DNA of 64,000 nt from positions 7,160,001 through 7,224,000 of the forward strand of contig JAMJFZ010000320.1 in NCBI GenBank assembly GCA_026225945.1. Direction: 5' to 3'. Made by a program: the position numbers and the translations under genes. The notes under the pieces are model-generated. The model was not told the origin of the DNA and ran no database searches. It worked only from the letters and a program-made list of their open reading frames with translations. Numbering within the stretch: position 1 is the stretch's first letter; every line of letters begins with the position of its first letter. Below, in pieces: positions 22,991 to 34,109 of the stretch. This DNA comes from Cricetomys ansorgei. Lineage: Eukaryota > Chordata > Mammalia > Rodentia > Nesomyidae.

Positions 22991-24035
22991 GATCTCTGGG
23001 CACAGCCATTCTTTTCGGCTGGGCCTGTGGAAAGTGTACTAACCAAAAGTAACAGATTCTGGGGTGCTTTTTGGTTTTGTTTTTTTTTCTTTTTCTTTTC
23101 TTAGCTCAGCTCATCAGTTGGTATAGTATGACTTTGAACACTTTTCCTTCCAAATTCCAGGGTTTTGATTATTTCTATTTCTGATTTTTTTTAAGGGTAT
23201 AAAACCGTGGGGTTTGGACTAAATACTTTGTATTCTAAGTTCTTTCCAGTCTCCAACATGTAGAATGTCAGTTCTTGACTGTTATCTTGGAATTCCTAAG
23301 TTAAGTACTGAAGGAACTAGATTTTGAAATAAGCCAATCAGAAGTTTACCCCAGCAAACCATCTCTCCTAATTCAGACAAATGGACGAGGTATGCTAATT
23401 AAAACTGCAAAAAATAACAAGCTTCTGGCCAAGTTTTACCTTCACTTAACCATGCTCTTGGGGGTTGATTTGAGAAGGGGTGACAGAGGTTGAACCCAGG
23501 GTGGAATTTGGCCTAATATGTGGATGCTTACAACTTCCAAATGATGTCAGTGTACTAATTTGAGAGACTGAAAAAAACGCTGAGTTGAGTCTATTCATCC
23601 CCATAAAGAAAATCTGGAAATCACTGGGCTGGAGCCAGTGTCCACCAATGTTATAACACTCGGTATACTTTTGGCAAGGCAAAGCCATTGGGGGACTGTC
23701 ACACTCAATTCATGTTAACTTATGGTACAACTTTTTTTTCTGGTGAATAGTTTCTTCCAAGATACAGCCTAACATTCCTGCAGATGGTTCAGAGAAAGTG
23801 GAACTGCCAAAGCGGGTTCATTCTGTGTGAGTTTTGGAAGCACTGAGGCTTTTGGAAATTGCAGTATTGGCTATGGGGGAGACAGGAAATCATGTTCTCC
23901 TTCAGGAAAGACTGGACAAGCTAATGAAAGTGTTATCTGGATAACACAGTTCAAAACGGGGGTTTGGGTTCTAATAAGCCAAATAATGTCTTCTCCTTGC
24001 ATCTTTTCCCCTAAGAATTGACTTCTGTGCACAGG

Positions 24036-24038
<3 letters not shown>
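22991..24038. other. unique interval
   Basis: About 1 kb. A T-rich patch lies at 23070-23105. No gene or repeat family was recognised. Confidence 0.4.

Positions 24039-24085
<47 letters not shown>
24039..24085. repeat. (TG)n microsatellite
   Basis: About 23 uninterrupted TG units. Confidence 0.97.
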
Positions 24086-24089
<4 letters not shown>

Positions 24090-24130
24090 ACATGTGCACA
24101 TGTTGGGTGTCTTTCCTCAACTGCTGGCCA

Positions 24131-24298
24131 GATTTTTTATTTGTTTGTTTATTAGTTTGAGACAGAGTTTCTCTGTTATAGCTCTAGTTGTCCTGGAATT
24201 CATTCTGTAGACCAGGCTAGCCTCAAACACACAGGGATCTGCCTGCCTCTGTCTCCTGAGTTCTGGTGGCATGTACCACTACTGCCAAGTTAATCTTT
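24131..24298 (-). mobile_element. B1 SINE, antisense, near full length
   Basis: 'gagacagagtttctctgtta', 'gtcctggaattcattctgta', 'accaggctagcctcaaacac' and 'ctgcctctgtctcctgag' are the antisense B1 order with a leading (TTTG)n from the tail. Confidence 0.9.
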
Positions 24299-24324
24299 TT
24301 TTCTTTTAATAACTAAATAAGTAT

Positions 24325-24440
24325 ATATAGACTTTATTTTATGTGTGAATGTTTTGTCTGAATGTACATGCATGCTTTGTACCTGTGGAAGTCAGAAGAG
24401 GGCACTGATCCCCTGGAAGTGGAGTTATAGTTACCTGCTG
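24325..24440 (-). mobile_element. B2-type SINE, tail half, antisense
   Basis: 'tgtgaatgttttgtctgaatg', 'gtggaagtcagaagagggca' and 'ccctggaagtggagttata' are the antisense B2 tail region. The tRNA head is missing; a composite SINE starts immediately after. Confidence 0.7.
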
Positions 24441-24442
24441 GC

Positions 24443-24690
24443 CACATTTTTTTTTAAGACAGTTCTCTTGTCTCAGTGAACTTGAAACTCACCAATCTGG
24501 CCAGGTGGTCTGGCAGCAAGCCCTGGGCATCATCCTGTCTCTGCCTCCCTTGAGCCAGGAATGCAGGGACCTGCTGCGGTGCCCAGTTTTGACTCGGTTG
24601 CTGGAAATCCAGACTCAGGCCCTCACCCTCATACAGCAAGCACTTTCCCGGCTGTGCATTCTCCTAAGACCCTGTGCAGAGTTTTGACAA
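24443..24690 (-). mobile_element. long composite B2-headed SINE, antisense
   Basis: After a T-rich start, 'gacagttctcttgtctcagtga', 'ctggccaggtggtctggcagc' and 'catacagcaagcactttccc' match the antisense order of the composite seen at 13.4 and 36.9 kb. Confidence 0.55.
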
Positions 24691-24748
24691 TACTGACAGA
24701 GTATATCCCCAGGGTGTCCCAAAACACCAGCATCTCACAAGTATCTGG

Positions 24749-25050
24749 CTTAGTTAGGGTTTCTATCACCATGATGAAACAACATGACCAAAAACAACAT
24801 GAAGAGGAGAGGGTTAATTTCATCTTACAACTCTCAGGTCCATCACAATGGAAGTCAGGGCATGAACCTGGAAGCAAGAACTGAAGCCGAATCCACGGAG
24901 GAACACAGCGTGCTGGCTTGCTCAGCCTGCTTTCTCACATACCCGAGAGCACCTGACCAGGAGTAGCATCACTCACAGCAAGCCAGGCCCTCCACATCAA
25001 TCATTATTTTTTTTAAAAATTGACAAAAAAAAAAAACTAGTCAGCACACC
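24749..25050 (-). mobile_element. MaLR-like LTR, antisense
   Basis: 'ttagttagggtttctatcacc', 'aacatgaccaaaaacaacat', 'ggcatgaacctggaagca', 'tggcttgctcagcctgcttt' and 'actagtcagcacacc' define the antisense LTR. An A12 run lies at 25025-25036. It ends near 25050. Confidence 0.6.
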
Positions 25051-25109
25051 AACCTTCCTCTTCCTCTCAGCTGGGCATTCCAGAGTAAAACAAGGACAGT
25101 GGAATGGAG

Positions 25110-25325
25110 ACGTGTGGGCTTTAGAGTGGAGTCCGGAGGTCTCCCTTCAAAGCCTTTCTCCATCACTTGCCAGTGAGAAAACTTCAGGAAATAGTTTTCA
25201 CCAAGGAAGATAAGGAGCAATCGTAGTAATTTCTTGCAGAGTTCTGCAGCTCAGGTGCGTTAATTCACAGAAAATATTAATTGTTTGTCACATAGTACAC
25301 ACTCAATAAATTTTAGCTATTCATT
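25110..25325 (+). mobile_element. MIR SINE
   Basis: 'tttagagtggagtccggagg', 'ccatcacttgccagtgag' and the tail 'cacatagtacacactcaataaa' occur in MIR order. Confidence 0.65.
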
Positions 25326-25855
25326 TTGAGTGTCCTATCCACCAAGAAAACAAGATTAAACCATGTAGAGATTCATTTTTCACCAAGTATGGCACGCGCC
25401 ATGCGGAATACCGCTGGGACTAAGGACAGCTTGCGGTCGTGTCTGAGTGCATGCAAGGCCCCTCACCTTCCAGCTGAACATCTGCGCCTCCTATCCTTCT
25501 GGCTGCTCCATAGGTGATCCAGTTATCATGACCACACTTAGGAAAGGACATGAGAGAATCGCAAGACAAGACGAAGGAGACTGGTGCTGAGGGACCATGG
25601 CTCAGCGTAGCTGCATCCCATCACTGCAGCAGCAAGAAGCAGAGGCGAGGGGGGACCTGCACCTCTCTGACGTTTCAAAGTGCGCTGACAATATCTGTGA
25701 GTGGCTCTGGCTTTGTCCATGTCCCATAACCTCACCAATCCGGTAACTTCACATCTCTAAGATGGGGAAGGAGCAAGGAAGGAAACAGAAGAGACCCGGA
25801 CATCTGTTTCATCCTCCAATCCCTTTTTAATTAGTGACGGAAGAAATGAGTGGAT
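25326..25855. other. unique sequence
   Basis: No repeat or exon recognised. Confidence 0.4.
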
Positions 25856-25992
25856 AAGCCATCAGATGCATGTGGGATACAGATTCCCAGACTCTCCACA
25901 AACACACCGAGACAGGTCCTGTGGGTGGGGCTCTGGAATCTGCATATTCTGTTTCAAGTGAGGGCCATTTCTCTAATTCCCTATGAATTTGA
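25856..25992 (+). mobile_element. MER5A-like DNA transposon fragment
   Basis: 'cagattcccagactc', 'gtgggtggggctctggaatctgcat' split words and 'caagtgagg' are the order of the MER5A centre. Terminal repeats are not preserved. Confidence 0.45.
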
Positions 25993-26764
25993 TGGGGTGG
26001 AGGAGGTACTCTACTTCACATTTAGGGACTCAGATTGAAACATGAGATTAGCATGGGAGAGGGGCTACCAGGCCTGACTGCCTCTCCAGGTAAGGGTGGG
26101 ACAGCGCCGGGTGGGCTGGTTAGAGCTCTGGTCTCTGATGTGAGCTCACATGGTCACTGTAGAGTGAACCTGCGTCTTTCTTCTCACTTGTCAACATAGA
26201 CCAGCACTCCGTAAACCTTCCCCACAGGGCTTTGAAGAGCAACGAATAAGGTGATGTGTGGAAAGTTATATGTCAGGGGATTATTTATTCCTAGGAATAG
26301 CTGCCCTTCCCCGGTTTCCCTGTAGTTATAGGGAATGGGAGGTTTGTGTTTCTCCCTCTGCGGACCTCTCAAGCCTGGACATCTCCACCCAGAAGTGCTC
26401 CCAATCAACCTTAGAACCTCTGTTCCCAACTGAACTTTTTCTTCCCCATCCCATGTCAATAGAGTCCTCTGCCCCCTCCCCCACCCCTGTCCTGCTTCCT
26501 CATCCTGGGTTATGGCCTCACCTCCCAGCCCCTTGAACTCAAGGACCCAGTCACCCTGGAACCCTCTGCCCCCCCCCCAGTCACTCTCCACTCCATAGTT
26601 TCTCTCTTCTACACCCCAGCCCGCTGCATTCATTTGGCATCCATCCATCACCACTACGTTACAGACCTATGTCTGTGCAGTAGAAAAAAGAGAATCTCAA
26701 AATAATTCTAGGGAGTTCTGCTCATAGCTAAGTTGGTCTTAAGCAAGTACAGCACTTTTAAAAG
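25993..26764. other. unique interval, C-rich at 26455-26580
   Basis: A C10 run lies at 26569-26578. A 156-codon minus-strand frame across this block is opened by the C/T-rich composition and shows no domain. Confidence 0.4.
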
Positions 26765-26962
26765 TCAGTTTATTTTAAGTTTCTTTCCTGTATGTATGAG
26801 GGATGGGGCACAGGCCCACGACACGGCCTACATGTAGATTTCAGAAGACAACTTTAGGGAGTTGGCTCTCTCCTTGCACCACACGGAATCCTGGGTATAG
26901 AACTTGAGTCGTTGAGCTTAGCAGCGAGTACTTTTATCCTCTGAGCATTTCTCTGCCCCTAG
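26765..26962 (-). mobile_element. B3-form SINE, antisense
   Basis: 'agtttattttaagtttcttt', 'gaagacaactttagggag', 'gctctctccttgcaccaca' and 'tttatcctctgagcatttctc' are the antisense order of a B3-form SINE. Confidence 0.65.
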
Positions 26963-27700
26963 AGTCATTCCTGATGCGGGTATATGTGTACTTACTTCTT
27001 GGCAGACCCAAGGGGATTTAGGCATTTTTCCCTATGGAGCTTCTGCTTTGCAACACATTTGGGGAAAGTCCCAGCTGAAATCAAGAGCAGCAACCCTCCT
27101 GGGAACACTGACATCCCCTGGGTGCTTTGGTTTGTTTATTTTGCCATCACTGCATCTTTTGCCGAAAATAAATGACATTCCACAGAGATCTTTGGGGTTA
27201 CATTTTTGTACCACAACAAGCCTCTAAGGATTCAAGGCAGGAAGCTAGAAAGAGCTGAACTTTGTGTGTTCCCCGAACTACTAAGCTGGCCCTGGCCTGC
27301 CTCCCTGTGGACTTCTGGTTGGGTAAGGCAAAGAATTCCCTTGGTTAAGCCATCAGCAGTCAGCTTTTATGATGCTGGTGACCAAGTACATTCTTGACTG
27401 AGCGAAACCAGAGAGCGAGCTAGATCTTAAGTCCGTTTGCAACACGACTTCTAACAGCAGCTCTATTCTATGCCTTTTCCGAGGCACCAGCTATGTAAAC
27501 GGACAGAAACTGAGATGTCCTAACTTGGGTGGGGAAGATGCAGCTGGCAACTGAGTCCATATTCCTTGCTGCGGTGTTTCCAACTCAGGTAGCCAGTCTG
27601 AGAGGTGTGGTCCATAGACAGGCAATCCCTGTCTTTAAAGGTAAGTCAACTGTATCTTGAGGAGGAACTGGAGTGAGCTATTCTTTTGATTCTTAAGACA
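26963..27700. other. unique sequence, no gene recognised
   Basis: About 740 bases. Short frames on both strands have no domain. Confidence 0.4.
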
Positions 27701-27702
27701 TG

Positions 27703-27754
<52 letters not shown>

Positions 27755-27791
27755 TGTAATGCTCCATGGTCTTCATATCCCCACCTCAGGA

Positions 27792-27823
<32 letters not shown>

Positions 27824-28036
27824 ATGCTCCATGGGTCTTCATATCCCCACCTCAGGACACCTGTGTGTGTGTGTGTGTGAGTATGTAATGCTCCATGAGT
27901 CTTCATATCTCCACCACAGGGCGTGTGTGTGTGTGATGCTCCATGGGTCTTCATATCCCCACCCCAGGACACCTGTGTGTGTGTGTGTGAGTGTGTAATG
28001 CTCCATGAGTCTTCATATCTCCACCACAGGGCGTGT

Positions 28037-28074
<38 letters not shown>

Positions 28075-28113
28075 GTGATGCTCCATGGGTCTTCATATCC
28101 CCACCTCAGGACA
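27703..28113. repeat. minisatellite: six copies of a core separated by (TG)n
   Basis: A core of about 38 bp beginning ATGCTCCATG recurs at 27759, 27824, 27888, 27936, 27998 and 28078, each preceded by a (TG)n stretch of varied length. Two core types alternate. Type A has 'cttcatatccccacc' and ends in AGGACA; type B has 'cttcatatctccaccacagggcg'. The order is A A B A B A. A 146-codon minus-strand frame through it is a composition artefact. Confidence 0.95.
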
Positions 28114-28288
28114 TTTCATGAAACTAGAAGCTTGATCATGGAAGGGACAGGCTTTAACACCTAAACCAGATGTTTCTTGCACTCTGAGGGACAGAAAGGA
28201 ATCTTCTTTGCTTCCTGTACTAAGAAACAAGCAGCCTCCGTGGATTTTGATTTGTCTTGCACCAAACTAGAAAGAAACACTGCTGGGA
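28114..28288. other. unassigned flank
   Basis: No feature recognised. Confidence 0.3.
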
Positions 28289-28535
28289 GGGTTGGGCACG
28301 TAGCTCAGTTCGAAGGTAGAAAGATTGCCTGGAATGTGCAAAGCCCTAAGACCAATCCCCAACTCTATATGAACTGAGCATGGCCACAAAGCCCCATCTG
28401 TAATGCCTGAGCTTGGGAAGTAAAAGCAGGATGATCAGAAGTTAAGGTCACCTTCAGATACATGAAAAGTCAGAAAAATCCTCAGGCCAGACATGTGGCC
28501 CTACTAAAAAGAAAAAGAAAAAAGAAAAAAAGGAG
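28289..28535 (+). mobile_element. B4/RSINE1-type SINE (ID + B1)
   Basis: 'gggcacgtagctcagtt', 'gcaaagccctaagacc' and 'atccccaactc' form the ID head, followed by a diverged B1 part ('atctgtaatgcctgag') and an A-rich (AAAAAG)n tail. Confidence 0.65.
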
Positions 28536-28544
28536 ACAGACATA

Positions 28545-28965
28545 AGAAGCTCCCTCCTGAAGGGCTTTGGGGGCTTCGGGGAGAACAGCAGCCGAGGGAT
28601 GGTGAAGAAATCCCGCCATCGGCCTTTATCAGGTCCGAGGCAGCATCCACCCTCCGCGGCAGATCCGCTCTCCAGTGTTTACGCCTGTCAAGTCTCTTCT
28701 TCAGAAACCGGAGTTGCTGGACTGCGTGGGTAATTTGTCAGGTGCCAGGGCTCCTCCGCCGTCCGTTAACATGCACATTTTGGGGCTGGAAAGGGCAAGA
28801 AAAGGACAGTGGACGTAAGTTGGAGGCAACGAGGCCACGACACCCCTGAAATATGCCTGATGTGGAAAATACACATCTAACGGAGTGCAAGCCATTATCT
28901 CTGTCCTGTAAAACTAAATTAACGAGTCTCTTGCCCACTACAGAGGCCAACGTGAGCCGGAGCCT
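28545..28965. promoter_or_regulatory. CpG-bearing unique block (candidate conserved element)
   Basis: Repeat-free sequence with many retained CpGs (for example around 28574-28665 and 28758-28765) lying between repeats. No coding signature or splice-flanked frame. Interpretation as a regulatory element is inference. Confidence 0.25.
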
Positions 28966-29850
28966 AAGACTTCAAGAATGAGGCTCAAAACATATCTGCA
29001 GGAAAACTTAGTGATTTTGACTCTCTGCCCAGACTAATAAACTTCTCCGTGTTTGCAAATTTCTAATCTCAGTTTTAGTTGTCCGGGACTCGTCTATAGA
29101 ATAAAAATAATCAGTTTGCATTTCTCCCCTCAGGTGTTGCGGTCAATTAAGGATCCGCCCTTATTTGTTGTGCTGGCTCAGAGTGGGCAGATGGGCATGC
29201 CCATGCGTGCGCCTGTGCGCAGGAACTCTGCCAAATGAGCAAGGGGTTAGGAAACGCCATCAAGGTGTTCTTGATTAAAAGTTCTGGTCACGGGAGTTGA
29301 GCTTGATCCAGTTCATGTCCGTTTTATAAGTAGCTTCAAACTGTTGATCAGCTATTTTTGAAATTTTTGCTTTTTGGTGTTTAATCAGACCTACAGAAGG
29401 AGCATCAAACTACTTAGTTTAAGCAATATAGTTACTGAACCCCATCCAGTTGTTCCAGACAGATAGAAGACATGACTAAGGCAAGAAGGTGGCCCTTTGC
29501 AGGATGCTCATAGAATAGACATGCACAAAGTATTAAGCAGGAGTCTGCACTGCAGGGTACTGTCGCAGACTACTGGGATGGGGAGCAAAGAGTGTTAGAA
29601 CCTCTGAGCTGAGGTGCAGTTTTATATGTAAGTGCATTTAGAGACTTCCCTGGAAATGACTCTTTTAGCTTGCCCTAGGTACACAAAGGAATCTGATATG
29701 CTGTCGAATATTATGCAGTCCTGTGCTAGGAATGTTCTGGAGGTAGTGGATGGACCCCTTGAGTAAGAGACTGTCACTGAATCTTAGTTCTTTGTCACGA
29801 AACTGGGTGGCAGTGTGGACTTATTATAAAAATTCAATTTTTAAATGTGT
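28966..29850. other. unique interval with a p53-half-site-like palindrome at 29193-29202
   Basis: GGGCATGCCC fits the p53 half-site pattern RRRCWWGYYY exactly, but no second half-site was seen within 13 bases. The surrounding sequence is unique; no exon was recognised. Confidence 0.3.
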
Positions 29851-29851
29851 G

Positions 29852-30083
29852 ACAAAGCTGGAGAGATGAATCAGAGGTTAAGAGTACTTGACACTCTGGC
29901 AGAAGACCTGAGTTCAGTTCCTCCAACACCCAAGTCAGGTGGCTCACAAGCACCTGTAATTCCAGCTCCAGTGGATCCAAACTCCTTGTTTGGACTCTAC
30001 AGGCACCCACACAGGCACGTGCACATACTCACATACAGATACACATGAATGCATAAAATTAAAATTAAAATAAATCTTTAAAA
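29852..30083 (+). mobile_element. B2-type SINE, near full length
   Basis: 'gctggagagatgaatcagagg', 'gaagacctgagttcagttcc', 'ggtggctcacaagcacctgtaa' split words and 'aaaataaatctttaaaa' give head, body and tail in order. Confidence 0.88.
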
Positions 30084-30089
30084 CATGTG

Positions 30090-30150
30090 ATAGTTTTAGC
30101 ATGACTCCCAGCACATAGTAGGTCATCAGTACATGTTAGACATCATAAAG
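30090..30150 (+). mobile_element. MIR/L2-like tail
   Basis: 'cccagcacatagtaggtcatcagtac' split words match the common MIR/L2 'gcacatagtaggtgctcaat' tail. Confidence 0.4.
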
Positions 30151-30214
30151 GAGAAAAGAGGACACTGATAGAGAGTATTTTATAAGGAAGTCCTACACTT
30201 TGTAAATGTCAAGT

Positions 30215-30375
30215 GTTCTGGGTTGAGGAAATCAAGAAAGGCTGTGTAGAGTTAAGTCAAGCGGGATTTTTTCCCTTGGAGAATGAAAAGAACTGAATTT
30301 GCAGGGTGGTGAAGAGAAGCCCGGAGGGTAAAAATGAGACTAGAAAGAGAGTTAAGAATGAGGGGTAAGCAGAAA
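30215..30375 (+). mobile_element. possible L2 fragment
   Basis: 'aagaaaggctgtgtagag' followed by 'gagaatgaaaagaactgaatttgcagg' split words resembles the L2 3' region. Weak. Confidence 0.3.
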
Positions 30376-31049
30376 GGAAAGCTCATTCTGTTGGTGGAGA
30401 TTTGACTTGTGGAAACAAGTTTTCTACAGAGAATTAGTGGGATGATCTGAAGACAGTTGGAATCCTTGGTGGGAAAGAGATGGCTAAGGCATCAAATCTT
30501 CATCACTTGAAAGTGAGTCACAAGTTAAAGAGAATCAAGAACCAAAGAAAGTCGTTTCTGGGTTGGGGACAGCAGTCTCCCTCAGCCCTCCTGCCTTTGT
30601 GTGTGGGATATCCAAGATACTTTACATGGCACTGTGTGCTCATAGATGACAAGAGCCTGCTTCATTCCCTCTGACTAAGCCCAGTGCTGACTGTGGTATT
30701 TGCCAGACAAGCAAGTGCCTCAAAGACCAAGCTGACAAAAGCACGTAAAAATGTGGAAGTCAAAAGTCACCCCAGAGCAAGAGTCTTGTCCCATTCTGTG
30801 CTTACCTCCGCTCCTACCCTCTTCCCGAGACTCCCTCACCGACATCACCTTCTCATATTTTCAGCCAGAGGAGAAGAGAGAAATCCAGTCATCCCTTCTC
30901 CTCTGAATCTTCTGTTCCCCCCTCAGAAAACCTCTTTTTGAGATTCAAGGGAATAAAGAAATACTCATTCAAATACAAGCTCTGCTCTCCCTATAAGTAT
31001 GGTCTTGGTCCTTAAACCTCTCTGCTGTATCTTCCTGTGTGTAACTTAA
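30376..31049. other. unique sequence, no gene recognised
   Basis: No repeat or exon recognised. Confidence 0.4.
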
Positions 31050-31227
31050 AAAAATATTTAGCTTTTGTTTATGGGGGAGGATGCCTATAAAGGCCAGAAG
31101 ACAGTGTTGGGTCCCCTGGGGCTGGAGTTTGGGGTGATTGTTAGCTCAGTGTGCGTCCTAGGAACCAAATTCATGTCCTCTGGAGGAACAGTGAGTGCTC
31201 CACTGCTGAGCCATCTCTCCAGCCCCC
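31050..31227 (-). mobile_element. B2-type SINE, antisense
   Basis: 'aaggccagaagacagtgttg', 'tcccctggggctggagttt', 'tcatgtcctctggaggaa' and 'ctgagccatctctccagcc' are the antisense B2 order; the last two mark an intact tRNA head. Confidence 0.85.
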
Positions 31228-31379
31228 AGTGTGAACACCTTTTGAGTGTTGACGATGACTTCATTGAACCGCTGTGACTTTCAAATAACACGTTTACTCA
31301 AATATCTGTCATTTCTGGTGATTTTCATTTACTCTTTTCTTTCTGAGTACCTTTTCCACTCAGATTAAAGACCAGCGGA

Positions 31380-32120
31380 TAGTATTTTTAAGGGTTGTGA
31401 TAACTATCATTTGCCTAGCTTGTCTTCAACTAAAAATATCTTACTCTTTGGCCTATATTTCTGAAAGATAGTTTTGCTAGGTATATAATTCTAGCTTGGC
31501 CAAAGTACCAACCATCTCTATGCTACCCTACTTCATACACACACACTTTAAAAATGGTTTTCCATTATTTTCTGTCTCCCATGGTTACTGATGAGAAGGC
31601 TGCAATCAAGTGAAATGTGGTTTGTTTTTGTTATCGGTGTGTATGTGTGTGTATGTGTCCTTGTTCCCCTTGGCTGCTTTCAAGATTTTTTTCTATGAAT
31701 CCACTACAATATATAAAGCTGTAGTTTATTTTATTCATCTTGTTCGTACTTTCTGAGCATCTTGGGTCCACATATTATGCTATTCATTGATTTTGAGACT
31801 CGTCCAGTGATCAGTTCCTTCAATATATCTTTCTGTCCCTTTTTCTTCCCCTTCTTCCAAAAGTCCAGACATCTGTCGTTAGGACTTTTATGTTGTCTCA
31901 CAGATTTATGTGTATCTATTGATCAGTTTTCTTTCTCTTTCTCAAAGTTGGTAACGTTTATTGATCTCTCTCCAAGTTCACATACTGTCTTTTTGCTATC
32001 CCCATGCTAGTTCTTAAGTCCAGCCAGTGAACAAGTTTATTGCAGGTAACAAATCCTGCAAATTTTAAACTTTTTGTTTTAATTTTTTATATCATCGATG
32101 TGATGAGACACCCTACCTTT
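31380..32120 (-). mobile_element. old L1 (L1M-type) fragment, antisense ORF1-region
   Basis: 'tatttctgaaagatagttttgctaggtatataattct' split words, 'gatgagaaggctgcaatcaa', 'ttggctgctttcaagatt' and 'gtaacgtttattgatctctc' are the antisense of the same L1 region present in sense at 18.5 kb. No intact frame remains. Confidence 0.6.
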
Positions 32121-33765
32121 TCAGTCATATCCACCGCGTTTTCCTTTTCTTCTTGAGTTTGGTCATAAAGTTCACATCTGTGTCCTTGTCAGGTAATCAC
32201 AAAGCGCAGACCTCATTGTGTTCAGCCTCTGTCCGCTCCTTTATTCCTCAAGGCTGGGTCACACATCTTTTCATTTCTTTGAATGATGATTTTTTTTTTT
32301 CTTGAGTCCTGTTTGTTGTGCTTTTTGATGTTGTGAAGATTCTAGATTCAGTGAAAATGTTTTAAAGACAGCTCACATTTTTTTTTAGCAGGCAGTTAAA
32401 TTGGTTCTGGTCTGGCTGCAAACTCCATCACCCACACCGGCCAGCTGTCTTCAGTCTCACCTATCCATACAAGGCTGGGTCGGAGACATGGGTAGAGGCT
32501 ACCCACAGAACTTGGGGTTCTTATTTTCTTTCTCCCCTGGCATTTACCTTGCATTCCCTAGAAGCTTTCTTGCTCATCTGACCAAAAAGATGTCAAACAT
32601 TTTGTTGGTATTTAGCCTCCATGTACTACGGCTATACTCAGACTTAAGGCAAAAAAAAAAAAAAAGGAATAATTCGTCTTGTACCAGTCATTCCCTCCAA
32701 GCTTCAGTACCCGCTCCCAAATACATGATTTTACTCGTGTTCCACGGTTCTCCAATAATTATTTTTTTCAATGGGTGCTTCGTTGGGCTTGCCGACAGAA
32801 ATTGGCAATTTTTGTCTGAATGTTCAGCCAAAGTCCCTGTTTCAGTACCTTTGCATAATAACTTAGCATAGATCATTGAGTTTATTATATAATTCAGTAA
32901 AAATGAAGTAAATATGCTGAAAAGCAAGAGGTTAAGTAGAAAAATGGAATTATCTAATTTGCCGTTTAAAGCAAAGTCTTCTGTAAGATTTTATCAAAAT
33001 AAGATGCGGACGGCAATGGTATCGCAATGTGGGCAGCAAACAGAAGGACTGTAATTACAGCAGTGACTACGGGGAAACGAAGAGCAGGGGTTCAACAGGC
33101 TGCTAGGATGGTAGACTCTACCCCTCGGCTATTGGAAATGGGTTCATGAGGGGAGTCAAGGGGGAGGCTTCCTTTCTAATATCTGTAACTGAGCAGCTCT
33201 GACACTTAGTAGATGAAAAACACTAGAGAAGGGACAGGCTGCGGGGAGACAAGGCAAGTTCTGTTTGAGACCGTAGAGTTTGAAGTGTGAGAAGAAATCA
33301 GCTCGCCCTAGCAATGAGCTCGGAGTCTTTGATCAGCTCCACTGCAGTGAGTGTGGCCACTGGACTGAGGTCCAACAGACAGACTATGAGGAGAAATGGC
33401 ATGTGATACTCTAGAGACTGCTTCCATGGCCTATCTCTTGTGTTCTTTGCCCTTCAATGAGCAGGTGTTGATGCCCAGGGGGACCATCAGATGAAGATGG
33501 AAACACTCCCAGCAACAGACATGCATGACAGAACGCATTAGGCAGAGCTCCTCGGCTCTTAACAGTCTTTGCTGCCCAATCCTGGACCCGCCGCACAGAT
33601 TGTTCATGAAAGAAAAATGTAGCTTTTATTCCACCAAGCTGTGTGATGCAGTTGTCTTTCTAAAAGAAGAGGAGGTGGAAGAAAAGAGAAGAGAGTTGCC
33701 TGTAAATACAGTAAGACCATCAGAGAGGAGTACTCAGGACTGAGTTCTTGTGGCTACATAATAGG
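32121..33765. other. unassigned then unique interval
   Basis: 32121-32900 is T-rich and may continue the antisense L1, but I cannot align it. 32900-33765 appears unique, with no exon recognised. An A15 run is near 32651. Confidence 0.35.
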
Positions 33766-34109
33766 AAAGAGTGTTGTTGTATGCCTACGGTGGAAGCTTA
33801 GCAAGGAGACACGGAGGCATTTTCATAGATATAAACCCTAGCAGACCTCAGCAGAGAGAACCACTGTCATGGCCAGTGCCATACTCACAATGAAACCCCG
33901 AGCATCTGAGCTCAGGTGTTTTATTGATTCAGAACTCCTCATGTGTTCTACTGATAGCACATGCAGATCATTAGCAATCAACCATCCCCCACATAAATTC
34001 AATACCAGCAGACAACACAAAATGCTAAGATCTAGGCAGACCCTCACCCAATAGAGCAAAAGATAATTATTTTACACACAACTAAAAGTAAACTTCCACA
34101 ACAAAAGAG
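33766..34109 (-). mobile_element. solo LTR, ERVK-type, with perfect 6-bp target duplication
   Basis: The LTR body 33772-34103 (332 bp) runs TG to CA on the minus strand and is flanked by AAAGAG at 33766-33771 and 34104-34109. The minus strand carries an AATAAAA word ahead of the R/U5 part. The duplication proves retroviral-type integration; six bases fits ERVK. The insertion lies exactly at the 5' edge of a composite SINE. Family resembles RMER17, by memory only. Confidence 0.85.

Noticed and set aside
26184..26654. 156-codon minus-strand frame
   Set aside because: Arises from a C/T-rich plus strand that lacks stops in antisense; no recognisable domain.
27646..28086. 146-codon His-Thr-rich frame, and a CRISPR-like repeat-spacer look
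   Set aside because: The spacers are (TG)n and the cores are a minisatellite in mammalian DNA; neither a protein nor a CRISPR array.
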